The notes below the pieces were generated by a model, which saw only the letters and a program-made list of their open reading frames with translations, was not told the origin of the DNA and searched no databases. The position numbers and the translations under genes were made by a program. From Eumeta japonica (lineage: Eukaryota > Arthropoda > Insecta > Lepidoptera > Psychidae): a DNA stretch of 64,000 nt. The DNA is taken from NCBI GenBank assembly GCA_005406025.1, contig BGZK01001195.1, forward strand, positions 62,001 to 126,000, read 5' to 3'. Positions 23,358 to 36,539 of this stretch are shown one piece after another; the first letter of the stretch is position 1; every line of letters begins with the position of its first letter.

Positions 23358-25871
23358 ATGGCGAATTTATATAAAGTGATATTTGTGTGCAGTTTGTTAG
23401 TTTTTCGTGGATTCAAAGGTAAGATTTAATATGTTATAGCGGTAATATTTGTTTTTGTGTGTAAACCGAGGTGTTTTAGTTTACTTTTGCTTAGAAGATC
23501 ATTTATTTCAAATTTAAACGTTCTGCATACAACAGCTGTAATTTTTATTGCAATATTGTATCATTTCGAGAAATACCTAAATACCTTTATTTTTTAAGAA
23601 TTTAAGACATGCCTGTTTAATCACGACATTTGAATTTAGAAGCATCAATTGTGTTTGCATCGTTATGAAAATATTTACCTATGATAAAATTGATCGGTCC
23701 TCCTGTATATTAATTAACCAGTTTTATTTATATTTAATGTTTTTCAGTAAAATATAACAATAATTTAATAGTATTTTTGCTATTTCGGTTTAAAAACATT
23801 TATAATAGCAACTACCATGTCTTATGATCTACAAAAAAATATTTAAATAATTTTTAGAGAAATAAAACAAATGTGTAGTAAATACCTTAAGTTTAAAATT
23901 TATATACTTCGTTACATACTACGTGATTATCTGGAAATTCAAATATTAATAAATAAGATTTATTACAAACTTCTAATATTATTTTTTCTATGAAACTATT
24001 AATCAATAAAAAACTAATAATTAGATACTCTTAACAAGGTGATAAGTGTTTAAAATTCGCTTTTTATTTTCAGCTGATGAAATAAGATGTTATTACTGCA
24101 TCGATTGCGATGAAGTATCGGAAGATCTACTGCAGACGTGTTCTGTAGATAACGTCATATCATTCACTACTACAACAACTAGTACAACTACTACTGAACA
24201 ACCTGTAACAACTACTACGGAAGATCTAACTACTTACCCAGCCACTGAGTCTACCACAGTCACCACTGAAGATACAACTCCAACTTCAGAAGCTGTAACA
24301 GAGGCCACCACACCCACTACGGAGGCCACAGCACCCACCACGGAGGCCACCACACCTGCAGGCCACCACACCACCAGGCCACCACACTGGGACCACCACC
24401 ACTGACCACCACAGGACCACCACACCACTGGGCGGGCCGCCACCGGGCGACCAGCCACCACCGGAGGGCGACAACGCCACTACGGGCGACAAGCCACTAC
24501 GGGCGACAACACCACTACGGGCGACAACACACCTGCGGGTGACCACCCACTACCAGGCCACCACCCTGGGACTGGCCACCACACCCACCCGAACCACCAC
24601 TTGCCGCTGGAGGCCACAACCCGGGCCGCCACCCCACCCACAGGGCCGCCACACCACTAAGACCACCACTGGGACACCACCCTACGGGCCACCCGCCACA
24701 CCCACCTGGGCCGCCACGCCCACTACGGAACTACGCCGCCTACTACGGGTACCACACTACCGGACCACGCTACGGCACACGCCCGCCAGACCACCACACC
24801 ACTACGGGCCACAACGCGCCCACTACCAGGCACCACGCCCACTACGAGCCACCTGGCGCAACGCCACTGGGCCACCTGCGGGCAGCAGCCACACAGCCCA
24901 CTGGCTACCGGATACCGCCACAGACCGGCGCCCTACTGGGTCCAACGCCCACTACGGAGTCCACAGCGCCCACTACGGAGCCACCACAACTGCGGAGCCA
25001 CCACCACTACGGGCCACAACGCTACGGGCCACAGCGCCCACTACAACCGCCCACTACGGAGGCCACCACGCCCACTACGGAGGCGCCCACTACGGAGGCC
25101 ACCACACCCACTACGGAGGCCACCACACCCACTACGGAGGCCACCACGCCCACTACGGAAAGTACCACAGAAATCACCACTCCATCAACGGAGCCTACCA
25201 CAGAAACCACCACGCTTATTACAGAAACTACTACAGAAGTTACCACTCCAACTCCAGAGGCTATCACAGAGATTACTACTGACGCTACAGAGGTTATTAC
25301 TGAAGCAACCACATCAACTACAGAATCTGGCACGGAGACTGCTAACAGCGAAACTATTCCTACAGCTTACAACCTTCGCTTCCATCCATTTGTAAATGGT
25401 CCATCAGTAAATCGATTGATGAGAAGCATTAGGAATGATGTACGCTTCGTTTGCGTAACTGTTAAAACGGAAGGTAAGTCAATAAATGAAATTGCTTTTC
25501 TAATCATAATTAAACTGAAGTTTGTTCTTGATTCGAATCATAGTAATTTAATATCTAGAGATTAATTCTATATAGCAGTATAAAGCCTTTCATTGTCATC
25601 ATTAATTATTTACTAATAACGTTACTAACAATCTGTTAATACGATATTATATTTAAGATTCTCCTCTCGTATAACAGAGAACGGCGAAGAGATCACATCG
25701 AGAGGCTGCGCAGTCGCATCAGACACGGACGAGCAGACTTGCGGCAACATCGGCTCGACCCTCGAGTGCGACGTCTGCGACACGGACGCCTGCAACTCCG
25801 CGACCGGCCTACGACTGTCCTTCGCCGCGTTATTAGTCACTATAGTTGCTATTTATTCTCAAATAGTGTAA
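23358..25871 (+). CDS. Mucin-like Ly6/three-finger, probably GPI-anchored protein, copy B (frame broken in repeat)
   Basis: There are three exons. Exon 1 is 23358-23418, with ATG and a signal peptide (MANLYKVIFVCSLLVFRGFK), donor GTAAGA. Exon 2 is 24074-25473 (acceptor AG 24072-24073, donor GTAAGT). Exon 3 is 25678-25871, stop TAA 25869-25871. All junctions are phase 1, as in copy A. The mature N-terminus ADEIRCYYCIDCDEVS gives four cysteines with LQTC; six more (FVC, RGC, QTC, EC, VC, ACN) follow the stalk. A hydrophobic tail after CNSATG fits a GPI signal. The stalk begins in one frame (open to a TGA at 24403-24405) and ends in another (open from 24543), so at least two frame changes are needed in between; summed exon length is not a multiple of three. 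Either the gene is dead or the GC-rich VNTR is misassembled. Both ends and all splice sites are intact, which favours assembly error. A possible AATAAA lies at 26082. Confidence 0.8.
24290..25165 (+). repeat. Mucin VNTR of copy B, 21-bp-type units, scrambled core
   Basis: Clean 21-bp units (ACGGAGGCCACCACACCCAC and variants, encoding TTPTTEA) flank the array at 24310-24360 and 25050-25165. Between them, about 24360 to 25040, the sequence stays made of ACC/CAC/GGC words but has irregular spacing, frame changes and much higher GC content than anything nearby. This resembles a poorly resolved consensus of a long tandem array. Confidence 0.8.
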
Positions 25872-26964
25872 GTGACGCTTAAGTTAACTAATATTTATTT
25901 TAGTTTTACTTAATAAGTACTAAAGCCGATGCTCGAGTGCGTGAATGGATACTTGTAAATTCAAATATGTTTATGAATTTTCTTCTAGTCGGGGGCACAG
26001 TACAGTCCCACACGTTTTTCTTGTATATAACTTACACTGTGATGTGTTTATTTATTGTGATATGATTGAGTTGTTGTGTGTAATAAAAATTATTTTGAAC
26101 GAATGTTTGATTTCATTAAAATTTATTTAGTTACTTCATGTCTGTTTAAAAATAAATTTCAACTGTCGAACCATTCATCGAGTTAAGAAAATTTGGGTCA
26201 GTGTCTTTTATACTACTTTTTGTTGTTGTTTTATATAATAAAGTGTCAATGACGATCAATGAAACGTAAAATGTTTAGGTGCATTCAAATGGAAACTGTT
26301 TGAAGATTCTAGACAAAGATGATGTTTTTATTGACGATGTTTTTTACCTATTAAAGTTCGTTTTAAATGTAAACTAAATGTCGATTGTTAAAATGTTGAA
26401 TAGATTTATAATTTTTCTTGACTTGAATTGGGCCAAATATTCCTGGTGATAAAATATTATTAGAGTAGTAGAAATATAAATGGGTGAATTAATTGTATTT
26501 ATTTCGATTTTAAATTAAAAAATCGAGAATTTTTAATAAAAAGCAAAATTTTAATAAAAATATGCCAAAAATGTTTTCATTGATTTTATTTTTGCCAAGT
26601 TCTACAAGTACGTCCAAAATGTTTATACTTTTAAAAGAACAAAGATATTATAATATTATTGGGGATAAACCGTAACGCTCGCGTGCATATTTCGTCTTCA
26701 CCGGTGCGTAACAGAGGCGCGGGTGAGGTCGAGGATAATTGCCAGTTTCAATGATACAAATTAACTTTTTCTCGTGAAGTGATTCCTTCCTAAGGAAAAA
26801 CTCGCCAAATGCAACTGCATTTGGCTATTTTTTTCCACGAACTCAAATCTCTTGGAGGTCCGTCTAAGCAAGTTAAGTCGACTAAGTTACAAAGTCATTG
26901 GCAAGTTCACCCGTGGTCATACATCGAAACGGCCATCACTATTAATTATAAAAATGTAAACTCA
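25872..26964. other. Intergenic, 3' flank of copy B
   Basis: It holds a possible poly(A) signal at 26082-26087, a GC-mixed patch at 26670-26745, and a perfect 10-bp hairpin at 26804-26825 (GCCAAATGCA, loop AC). There is no gene. Confidence 0.4.
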
Positions 26965-28262
26965 TTCTATCAAATATTTTTCAAATTCAAAATATCTTTA
27001 TTTCATAGGTTACAAAATAACACTTGAAATACGTCATCATTTTTGGTGAATTTACACTTTACTGCTCGTTCGGAAGGCAGTTTTCCCTCAAGAAGAACGA
27101 GCAAGAAACTTAAGGGTAACTCTTTTCTAATTTGCACATACATATGGCTATGTATTTGTTGTTTTGGCAAACAAATACGAAACCATTAAGAATGAAACAG
27201 CCCGGTAAGAAGTCGAGCCGCTTATGCCCATGGATAATCTTCATTCATTCTTCAAAATATTCAGAAATTGCATAGTACCCTTTTTTACTGAGTGATTGTT
27301 TAATAACACTCTTAAATTTATGTAGGGGTAAATCTAGTATATCTACAGGAACATTATTGAATAGGCGCACACAGAGCCCTCTAAATGAATTTGTGACTTT
27401 ACTTAGTCGACTAACATGTGAAATCAGTTTATTTTAATTTCTTGTATTGAATTTATGTCGACTACTATTTCTTTTAAACATTTCTAAATTTTTTTTACAT
27501 ACAATAAATTTTGCACGCCTCACAAGCGGAGCGTTGAGGTGGTGCTCTACTCTCGACATGTCATAAAATCCAGTCTTTCGAAATTTAAATGACTTTTTTT
27601 TTACTAATATACCACTTACAGGGTAATATGAGTGCACTAATATCAAGTTAAATAATCTTTCTAGCACATATGGTATATTTTATAAATAATTATTTTGTTT
27701 AATTTAATATAGTAAATAATAACAATAAAATCAATCATTGTTGGACGTCCGTCAGTCTGTGTTTTATGGATCCATGTATGTGGCAGAGAAATTGGTCGAA
27801 AAATGTATCTTACCGGAATACTTTTTTTTTATTATATAAAGTTATACCCTGTGCTGATTCCTAGTTAATATTAGCGTTCTAAGTACTGTCGTTTAATTAT
27901 AATTTCCAAAAAACTAAAAAACGACTGTGTATTGCACGCCTCACAAGCGTTGAGGTGGTGTTTGTATATCTATATTTATATACAAATGAAGATTAGCCTT
28001 AAGCTATATGTGAAAAGTTGAGATCAGCCCATGCGCCATTATAAATATCTCACGAAATAGCGCGAAATTGGAATTTGATAAATCTTTTTTTGAAATTTCA
28101 TTGTCAAAGTCTTTGTTGAAATGTTTTATTTTAGAAGTTAAAGACCGCGGTGAGACGTGCACTTTTGGATTTTTCAAATTTTTACAAATGTATTGAGATG
28201 CCAGGGTTAAAATTCCAATTTCCTTAAACTTAATTTAAATATTATAAAGAGGAAAAATTTAT
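26965..28262 (-). mobile_element. Jockey/CR1-like LINE, 3' end, interrupted copy
   Basis: The 3' part at about 26970-27490 matches the LINE at 55355-57310: the AAATTCAAAATATCTTTATT tail, the ACTGCTCGTTCGGAAGGCAG block, and a translated C-terminal end (FKRNSSRHKFNTRN, then LCVRLFNNVP). Homology resumes at about 28185-28262 (ATTGAGATGCCAGGGTTAA, ATTCCAATTTCCTTAAACTT). The roughly 690 bp in between is an insertion. It contains GCACGCCTCACAAGCG at 27512 and again at 27934, each followed closely by GTTGAGGTGGTG. Confidence 0.7.
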
Positions 28263-29299
28263 TCATAACGAATAAATTCAAAAACTACTTATTATAATTA
28301 TAATGATTATAAAAATTATGAAAATTCTGCCATCTATAGAAAGTTACATTATTAGCGAGAATATGGAGTGTATTTTATTTTCAAAAAACTTGGAGATCTG
28401 TATAAAAATTACATTACAATCAATAAAAATTTGCCTACAAAAGTTCTTGTTTGCGAAAACTTTGAAAATATTTTTTTAGGTAGGTAATTATTTTCATAAA
28501 ATTTATGAAATAATTACCTACATACTTATAGTACTCATCGTTAACAACAAAAAAATACGTGAGACCATATGTCTAACTTTTATTCTTAAGCCACAACAAC
28601 CGCTCATTGTTTAAATCAATCAATCAAAACACTACAGAATCGTAAAATGATGACTATGTTCATGAATATAATCCATATCCAACCAAATAGTTTCATAATC
28701 AAGATTTATTATGTACATGTGAATTATTTTTTAAATTATGCGAATCGGACCTTTTGCTTAGAAGAAAAATGCTGCCATGAGAGCGAACAGCCCGACGCTT
28801 AGTCTATTAGTTACTTATACATTTTTTTTTATATTTCATAGACTAGAAACAACTGACTAGCGGTTTGCGATTTTATTCATATTTTTTTAATGTATTATAA
28901 AACTTTAAAACACTATAAAAATACAGCGGCCGCGGTGACTCCCTGGAACTACTGACCTGGGACCAAAAGTTCTGCCATTAATAGGAAACTACATTATTCC
29001 TGAGTGCAATGACCACGAGTTCTCCGAAACTACAAGCCCTATCTAAATTAAATTAAATCACATGATGGTGTGTTTAATGTAGGACCCACTAAGAACCACT
29101 AATTTCCATGAATCCATTTCCATTTCCACGAATTTCCAAAAGTAAACTGGAACTTGGAAATTCACTTTTTAAGGAAGTAAAAGGGGACTGCTTTTGCATA
29201 AAACTTTTTATACAACGAGGTACAACTAGAATTGATTATTAAAAATTGTAATAGCACCATGTAGACTAAATTTTATTTTGACATTAGATTTTGTCTCAG
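28263..29299. other. Intergenic, no gene seen
   Basis: AT-rich, with a near-perfect 21-bp hairpin at 28480-28521 (GTAGGTAATTATTTTCATAA and its complement) and a GC-mixed patch at 28925-28990. No gene or element was named. Confidence 0.4.
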
Positions 29300-29740
29300 C
29301 TTTGCCCAAACTGTGACCGATAACGGAATCGCAATTGCAAGCGGGACAAGGAGCCAATCTTAAGCAGTGACCGAGAAGAAATGAAATTGAGAACACGACT
29401 AATGTTGAAATTGAATGTAAAATTGAAAGTAGGATCAAAAGCATGTCCTGAATCGAAATAAGAAGCAGTATCGAGATAAGAATCTAGACCGGCAACGGGA
29501 CTAAAATCGTAATCTACTTAGAACGAGGCAGAGTTCGGAATCAAAAGCGGAGCAAAGATCAGAATCGACCATAAGATAGCGCTCGGGTTCATGATTTAGA
29601 GCGCGATCGGTCGATATACAAGGTGAGGTGATTAATTGTATATCCATGCGGGCGGAGCTGCGGACGGAAACTAGTATGTAATAAAACTGAATAAACATGT
29701 TCGTGCTTCTAAACTGTGTTCGATCTCTAACCACAGACAA
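29300..29740 (-). repeat. Degenerate TCCGAT-type repeat family, minus-strand copy
   Basis: On the plus strand it consists of phrases such as GAATCGCAATTGCAAGCGGG, GAGAACACGACTAATG, CGGAATCAAAAGCGG and GATCAGAATCGACC, i.e. irregular 6- to 12-base words built on GAATCG/GATCGG. The reverse complement resembles the TCCGAT/TCTCGG-rich bodies at 40045-40560, 45640-46260 and 53740-54415. The 81-codon minus ORF is a by-product. Confidence 0.55.
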
Positions 29741-32700
29741 AGCCATGTATTAGCTTTTTAAAGTCAAATTAAACCACTCGCCCCATGTAACTCGCAGGTA
29801 TTTTAAGCCATCGGTCGCGGACGTCGATACCGCGTTGGTGATAATGGCCGTTAACTGCCCGCGTGTACTCGGCAAACACGAAGTGACTCAAATCCAGATC
29901 TCTCAATCAGAAACTAATAAAGAAATCATTTGGATGATTCGTGCTCTCAATTACGGAATGTGGTTGTATATGTAAATAAAAACTATTTCGTTTCTTAGAT
30001 AACCGGTTGGAGACGCAGGTCGTCACGTGACAGGATGAGGTACTTCCCCGATAAATGAATGCATCGTACCGCTATCGCATATGATTCAACTTTGTTAAAT
30101 GTTAGTACTTATGCGTGATAATGTTTATGCCGGTATTTCGTTTGTTTTTAATGTAATGTGTTTCGAAATCTTAGCCGAAATTAAAATAAAAGGCCATTCA
30201 GCAGCCGAAATGGAAGTAGGTTTCATTTTATTTTCATATGTGATTCATATGGAATATGTAATTTTCGGGGTTTCCAAATTGAAATTTTGAACCCGACCTT
30301 TGTATCGTCCATAGATCATGTATATTGAGCCATGTACAAGCCCCGCGTTATATCATATGTATTTTCTGACTCAGCTCGACGAGTTAAGTCGGAAAACAGC
30401 AAAATTTTTCAAAAGTTGAGTCATAAAAAGACAAATACAATAGTTACATTTTTATGAAATCGACTAAAAATGTAATTAGGAAAGGTAATTCGTAAGATTT
30501 GACGATGTGCCCGTACAATATATCTCAACCATTCTTCCCCGCTTTTACTTCTGGTGCAGCTCGCTATAATTCCATTTCTTAATCCTTCCAATTTAATTAC
30601 GTTAAAAAGAAAAAGTGAATAAGTATTGTATTAAAGCAGTAAAATGAAACTTCAAGTTAAGAGACCTTTTTCGCGCGAGCGCGCATACTACTAGTCAAAC
30701 GGAAACGAATCATGCATAGTTTATTTTTTATTGATAACGAATCAAATATTTGGACTATTTAATTAAAAAAGAATAAACTGAATTCCATTAGCACTGAACT
30801 TAAAAACCTAATAATTTTAATTTATAAAAAACACAATAAAATAATAGAAATAAAATGCATTTACAAAGCGCAAATGTACAATTCTTTCCGATTTAATTTT
30901 ATTACTGTTTTGTATAGATATTATGTAATCTGGTCAATAGACTCACAAGATGGGTGTCTGTTCATAATACAAGTATTTTTTAAGAAACAGTCCAAATAAG
31001 TCATCATAACTAAATTACGTATTTTGTATCTTTGAGAACCAAGACTGCTAAGAACCGTGCCAGGAAATTAAAAGTTTACCCGTGTTAGGCGTTTAAATTG
31101 AACTTCTAGTCAATTGACTCTCTAGAACAAGAAATAAAATTCCAGAAGTGTTCATTATCTAGATTCAAATCTTTCGAGTTCAGTCACAATCGTAATTATA
31201 AAATTCACTCGAACTCGGCAAAATCGGGAAAAGCCTCTTAAGCCTTTCCGTTTTTTATCTCGATGACATTGTTTTGCCGTTCGGTCTAATTGACAATTAA
31301 CCTGGAATCGATTTCTGCAATCGACTTTTCTTTATCGGTAGATAAATAATATTTCTCGGTAACGGCGGGCACTTCATGTGTGCAGCCAATTAAAGTGATA
31401 AATTGGAGAGTGTTTTGTTAGTTATAAAATACTTTTATGATCAGAATCAGCATATGACATAGAGGCTAAATATAAATAAATTAAAGTGCTATCCGTGTTT
31501 TCTAACTAATTTACTATGCATATTTCATAATTTCAAATTGTGCCCCAGTAAGTTGTTGAATACCATGCAATTTTACCATTTAACATTAGGTAAATGAATT
31601 CTAAACACTTATATTCATATAAATATGTACACTCAAATCTCAATCGGTTTGCGTCAATTGTACGAATTGGTGCAATCGATTCAAATATATTTTTTATATG
31701 TCTGGAATCTTACTATTAGAAAAAGCATAAGAAGAGACACTTCTTTGACAGATGATAGTCGTTTGTTTGGTCATAACTTTAAGGTAGCCGTTTCAATGTT
31801 GCAAATCGATTATTTTTTTTAAATTGAAAATTATTTCTTGCTTGTCATCGATATCCGACTTTTCCCATTTGTTACCCTGGGGTTTAAAAAAAACCTTTGT
31901 GATGATATACTTCCGTGAGCGTGTTGAGGGTTAAATTTTAAAATGCGACAAAACCCGCACAATAATTTTAATTCAAATTACACCAGTATCACAATAGAAG
32001 ATTCAATAGAAATTCAACAATATAAAGTTAGCCTACCGGTTAACTACCTAGCCTATAGAAATACCGATTAAGTTTACTAATCTCTTACAATCGAGGCAAC
32101 ATACAGAACAACGTTGTTTCTTATGAAATTAGATAATTTAATTTGATAAATTTTTAAAACTAAATCAAGTTTTTTAGATCGTCAGCTTAATTGACATTTT
32201 CAAACTCTAATTTATCGTTAATATCTTGTTCGGAATTTGTGAACTTATAAAACTTTCAGAAAACAAGAAAAATGAACAGAAGACTAGGCCGACACTATTA
32301 AACTTTGTTTGGTGTAACATTTAGTTTAGGAATATATTTCTTACGTCATTAGAATTTATTTCAGTATATTTTACCGTATTATCTGGTTTAAAAATGTTGA
32401 TATGTGGCTCTAGAGTCGGACTAAAAGAATGTTTAGCATTAGTCTTATCACTTTTATTCTATGAATATATAGCCGGTCTTACGTGAAAAATAAACCTATT
32501 AAAATTCTTATATTGCGGTTAAACAATCATGAGATATCATTATCTGACTGGATATAAAAGTTTATACACAATTATAGATTGTATTATCGTTTGCACACAA
32601 TTTTAGAATGTAATTGTGTCATTGTTAGATATGATTTCGAAGCGATTTACGTCCTTACGACATGTGAACGTAAACTCGTTCTCTGTATCATATCATAATG

Positions 32701-35489
32701 AATTTAGCGTGACTTTCCATAGGTAATTTACCGCGCCTGTCATAAAATATTTTCATTGGAACGTAATACGATTACGTGTGTGAATTCAACAGAAATGCAA
32801 TCTCACAATACTTTGCAACCAACGACAGACTTTTATAGCGATATCGGTAGTGTTTGGGGCCAAACACTAAGAAAAATGTTAAAATTTTAATGGCATTTGA
32901 CATAGGTAGCTTTTTTATTACAAAATTATGTTATATTATAATAACATAGTTTAACTATCAGAATCGCTTCCTCGCTCTTTGGTGTTTCGAGCACCTCCAA
33001 AACAAATTAATAAAAAAAATGTAAGGATATCGACATATGGTAACGACAATGTAAGAGCTCCTAGTTGGTTCTGAATTTTTATGTCTAACTACATTTGAAA
33101 TTTTTTTAATTATTTTGTTATTAAATGGTATTAGATGTCTCACTTGTATAATATGAAGAGTTTTAAGAAATATGTCCCGTGTTTAAAACATAATCTGTGT
33201 TATAATATAAAGTATCCCTCTAAATGTATATTAAAATTTACTACGTAAATAGAGGGACATATTATTTATTTATTTCGCATATCCAATCAATTGAATAAAT
33301 ACTTTTCGTAGTTATAAATAAGCCCTTGTGTTTTTTTAAGTTTATTTTTTATTGCCTTATTCATGATCATTTTTGAAACATAATTTTATGAAAATGTCAC
33401 TTTTAAGGTGAATTCGGACGTTACAACTAACTTGTAAAGCGACTTTTTGTCAAAGGTGAATCTGGAAATGAAATTTTACATGAGACCCCTTAACCTTTTA
33501 ACGCTATCTGTTGCAGTAGCAGGATTTTATATAGCGGCACATAGACTTTAATTCTATTCAAGGACGGCGTATTTTCCTCTAAAAGTAGTTTTACATTCGA
33601 TTTCGTCATCGAGTATTCGTTTTATATATCTATGGCTTTATATAGTTTTCGCGCTCACAAATTATTGATATTATTTGATTATATAACACTTGTAAAGAAT
33701 ATAGCTCGTTTATGTTATCATAATGGTATAGAAATAAAAAGGCTATAGATCTGAACAGGAATGAACACGAGCGCGTGTCGTAAAACGATATTGGAGATTG
33801 TTATCAGCTATCGTCAACTAATGACGTAAGGAGTACGTATCATTTACAATGAATTCAATACGTTAATTATTTTTTAATCATTATCAAAAGGATAAACGGA
33901 CGAGTTTCTTTACATGAAAAATAAACGATTTCACTGATATTGCGTCCGATCATATTTTGAAGTTTTGCACCAGCTTATCGGGAAAGGGAAATCATGTACA
34001 ACATTGCATGTATATTGTAACATTTTACGGAACACGTCATTAAGAATGCATACAACTAAATAAAATTGGATAAGAGCGAGTTAAACTCGCGTGGATAAAA
34101 TTCCGTACGTTGAATAACTATCATTTTTTTTTAACTGACCCATGTTTATATGGTACCGGATTGTAGAGGGATTGTTGAATATATTTGTTTTAGTGAAGAA
34201 TTCTGTATTTGACGTTTTTGAAACACATGGATTAAGACTGAATGATGGAAGGTATTTGTTTTGATATTTCATATTTTGATTTCTCCTTGAAATTAATATT
34301 GCATCACAATAATGCAAAGTATGCTACAAAGTGCTCACTAAGTATATGGATATATAAAGTGATACTAAGTATGTGGATATATACTTAGTGAGGTTTTCAG
34401 CTCATTTTGAAGAATATTAGTGTTTTATAAAAACGACTTGAATCTCCATTAGCGTATCTCTAATAATTTATAAGTTACATTAATTTTTTACTTGAAAAAT
34501 CAAGTGTCCAGCTCAACTTTGTTATCGTATAATATTTAAAAACATTATAAAAAATAGAAAAAAAAATTAGTATTTTGATATTTATTGCTGTTTTTATTAT
34601 GTTTTTTAGATCTAGAAAAAAATATATAACGGTAATTAGAATTTGTTTATAACTGATTGTTAAGTTAATAGACAATGAAATTACTGATATTTTTTTTAAT
34701 AACTTGTGAAGAAATGACAATTATGATTTTTAAAGAGAAAATCATTCCTTAACAAATTATTTAAGCAATCGAAATTAAAAAAAAACGTTACCTTTTTTTA
34801 CGTTACCTTTTACGACCTTTTTTTTTCGGAAATTTCCTCCTCTTTTCTCTTTTTTAAAAGGATCTTTTTTGAAAATTACGTAAATATTGATAGTTTTTGA
34901 GCGATTAACAAAAAACTAAATACCTTTTTTTAAATCTTATTTTGTTAATAACAATTGCGATTTTTTATGCGTAGTACAATCCTCACACTGCATTTTTCTA
35001 GAAATCATTCCGAATCTAATGAGCTATTGCTCATATTTTTAGAAACTTTATCTCTATTTTCCACATTGTTCAACTTGGCCGGACTAATATCTGAAATAAA
35101 GGAAAATCATTTTCGTTTATTTTCTTAAAAAACTTTGCAACCATTTAAATTGAAATTATAAAAAGAGTATTTTGAGACCCACATCAAAAACGCTTTCATT
35201 TGATGTGTTTCATGGTACAGCTTGTACAACTTTTTTCTGCAATGTTCGTTCATTCATTTACGTTATACGTCTCTGTTAGTGTCACACACATACAGGACAA
35301 CGCACAAAACTCTGCCGGTCTGAATTGCCTGCGAATGATGCAATGCGCAGGTTCAGTGTATCGCTCACCGACCCTTCTATCTTCTCCTCTGCGTTCCTAT
35401 TTTATACCATTGCGATGCTTTCATGACTAACTTCACAGCGGCAGAGTACATGGACTGTAATGTACATACATCTATCAAACGTTAATCAA
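29741..35489. other. Long transposon-poor intergenic stretch
   Basis: There is no gene and almost no recognised mobile element in nearly 6 kb. Composition is less monotonous than elsewhere, with mixed patches at about 29790-30050, 30660-30710, 31200-31420 (including AATTGACAATTAACC), 32620-32850 and 33720-33860. Hairpins include 32848-32869 (TAGTGTTTGG, loop GG) and 34336-34390 (12-bp arms, with a direct repeat ACTAAGTATRTGGATATATA inside). It is a candidate for conserved non-coding sequence, which cannot be shown without comparison. Confidence 0.4.
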
Positions 35490-36372
35490 ATCAAATCGAA
35501 AATAGGTTTATTTCATAGGTAATAAAAATTGCACTTGAAATGCATCATAAACTATTGTTTAACATTACCACCCATTCCAAATGCTGATTCACCATGAGAA
35601 GAATGGGCAAGAAACTCAAGGTTTGCTCTTTTTACTCATCAATACAAAATATTGAATAATTAATAATTTACTACAACACTTAGTAATAACATTAAGCAAC
35701 CTGATAGCTGAGCAGTTCAATCTCATGGGTTTTTTTCATTAAGATATTCAGACGCAATATAAATAGTTGAAAGCACCTTACCCCTCAAACGATTTATTAA
35801 CTTTGCTTAGACGGGTTTCATGAGCAGCAAGATCGTTCTTATGTCTAGTGTTAATGTCATGGATGTCGCTCTTTTTTGAAACGATTCTATATATCTCTTG
35901 ACATATACCATTTATAAAGTTGAAACATAAAGTTAAAATATTAATTTCCTTTGTTTCATATACAGCACGAATAGGTCGCTTTTACAACACTAAAATTGTG
36001 TTGATATCGACTCCATAACAAAATTCCATTGGTCATCAGACTATGAAAAAAACTGAAATAAACTGTACAAGTCTAGCTGTGCTTTCATCTGCAAGTCGCC
36101 GAATTCTTTTCAGTGCATGTGCTGCAATACGCCTTTTCGTCAATCTAGCAATATGAGAATTCCAACGAAATTTAGTGACTAAAGTGAGACCAAAGAATAA
36201 GGTCGTATTAACAATATCCAGAATCTCATTCTTGACCATTACGTTTGCATCCAACAGTTTAGCATTAATTAAGGAAAATTTAAAAAATTTTATTTTCCTC
36301 TCATTGAAAAGAAGGTTATCCTCCTCAAACCCGAGATCACTTTTTGTTTGCTGGTGCAATGAACATTCTTAA
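35490..36372 (-). pseudogene. Jockey/CR1-like LINE, RT C-terminal part and 3' end
   Basis: The 36359-36036 frame reads NLLFNERKIKFFKFSLIN, then FFGLTLVTKFRWNSHIARL and ALKRIRRLADESTARLVQF, the region after the RT palm in this LINE group. It is closed by a stop, and homology continues in other frames to the 3' tail at about 35490 (GAAAATAGGTTTATTTCATA). The catalytic palm is not included. It is most similar in layout to the copy at 59950-60290. Confidence 0.75.
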
Positions 36373-36539
36373 GTAAATTTAGACGACATTAGTCAATAAA
36401 AAAATAAAATAAAGTCAGTTCATGTTTTTTTTTAGATGTCCTGTCATCTATACAAGACTTTGAATTTATACATGTCGAATACATGTCGATTTTACTTCAC
36501 TGTATTGAAAAAAAATCAAAATATTGTTTGAATATATTT

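Noticed and set aside
24539..25282. 247-codon plus ORF rich in His, Tyr and Thr in the copy B array
   Set aside because: It is in the wrong frame relative to both flanking exon parts and is a frame-shifted reading of the ACC/CAC/GGC repeat.
35200..35430. 76-codon plus ORF in mixed-composition DNA
   Set aside because: No motif, no splice-site support, and no similarity that I recognise.
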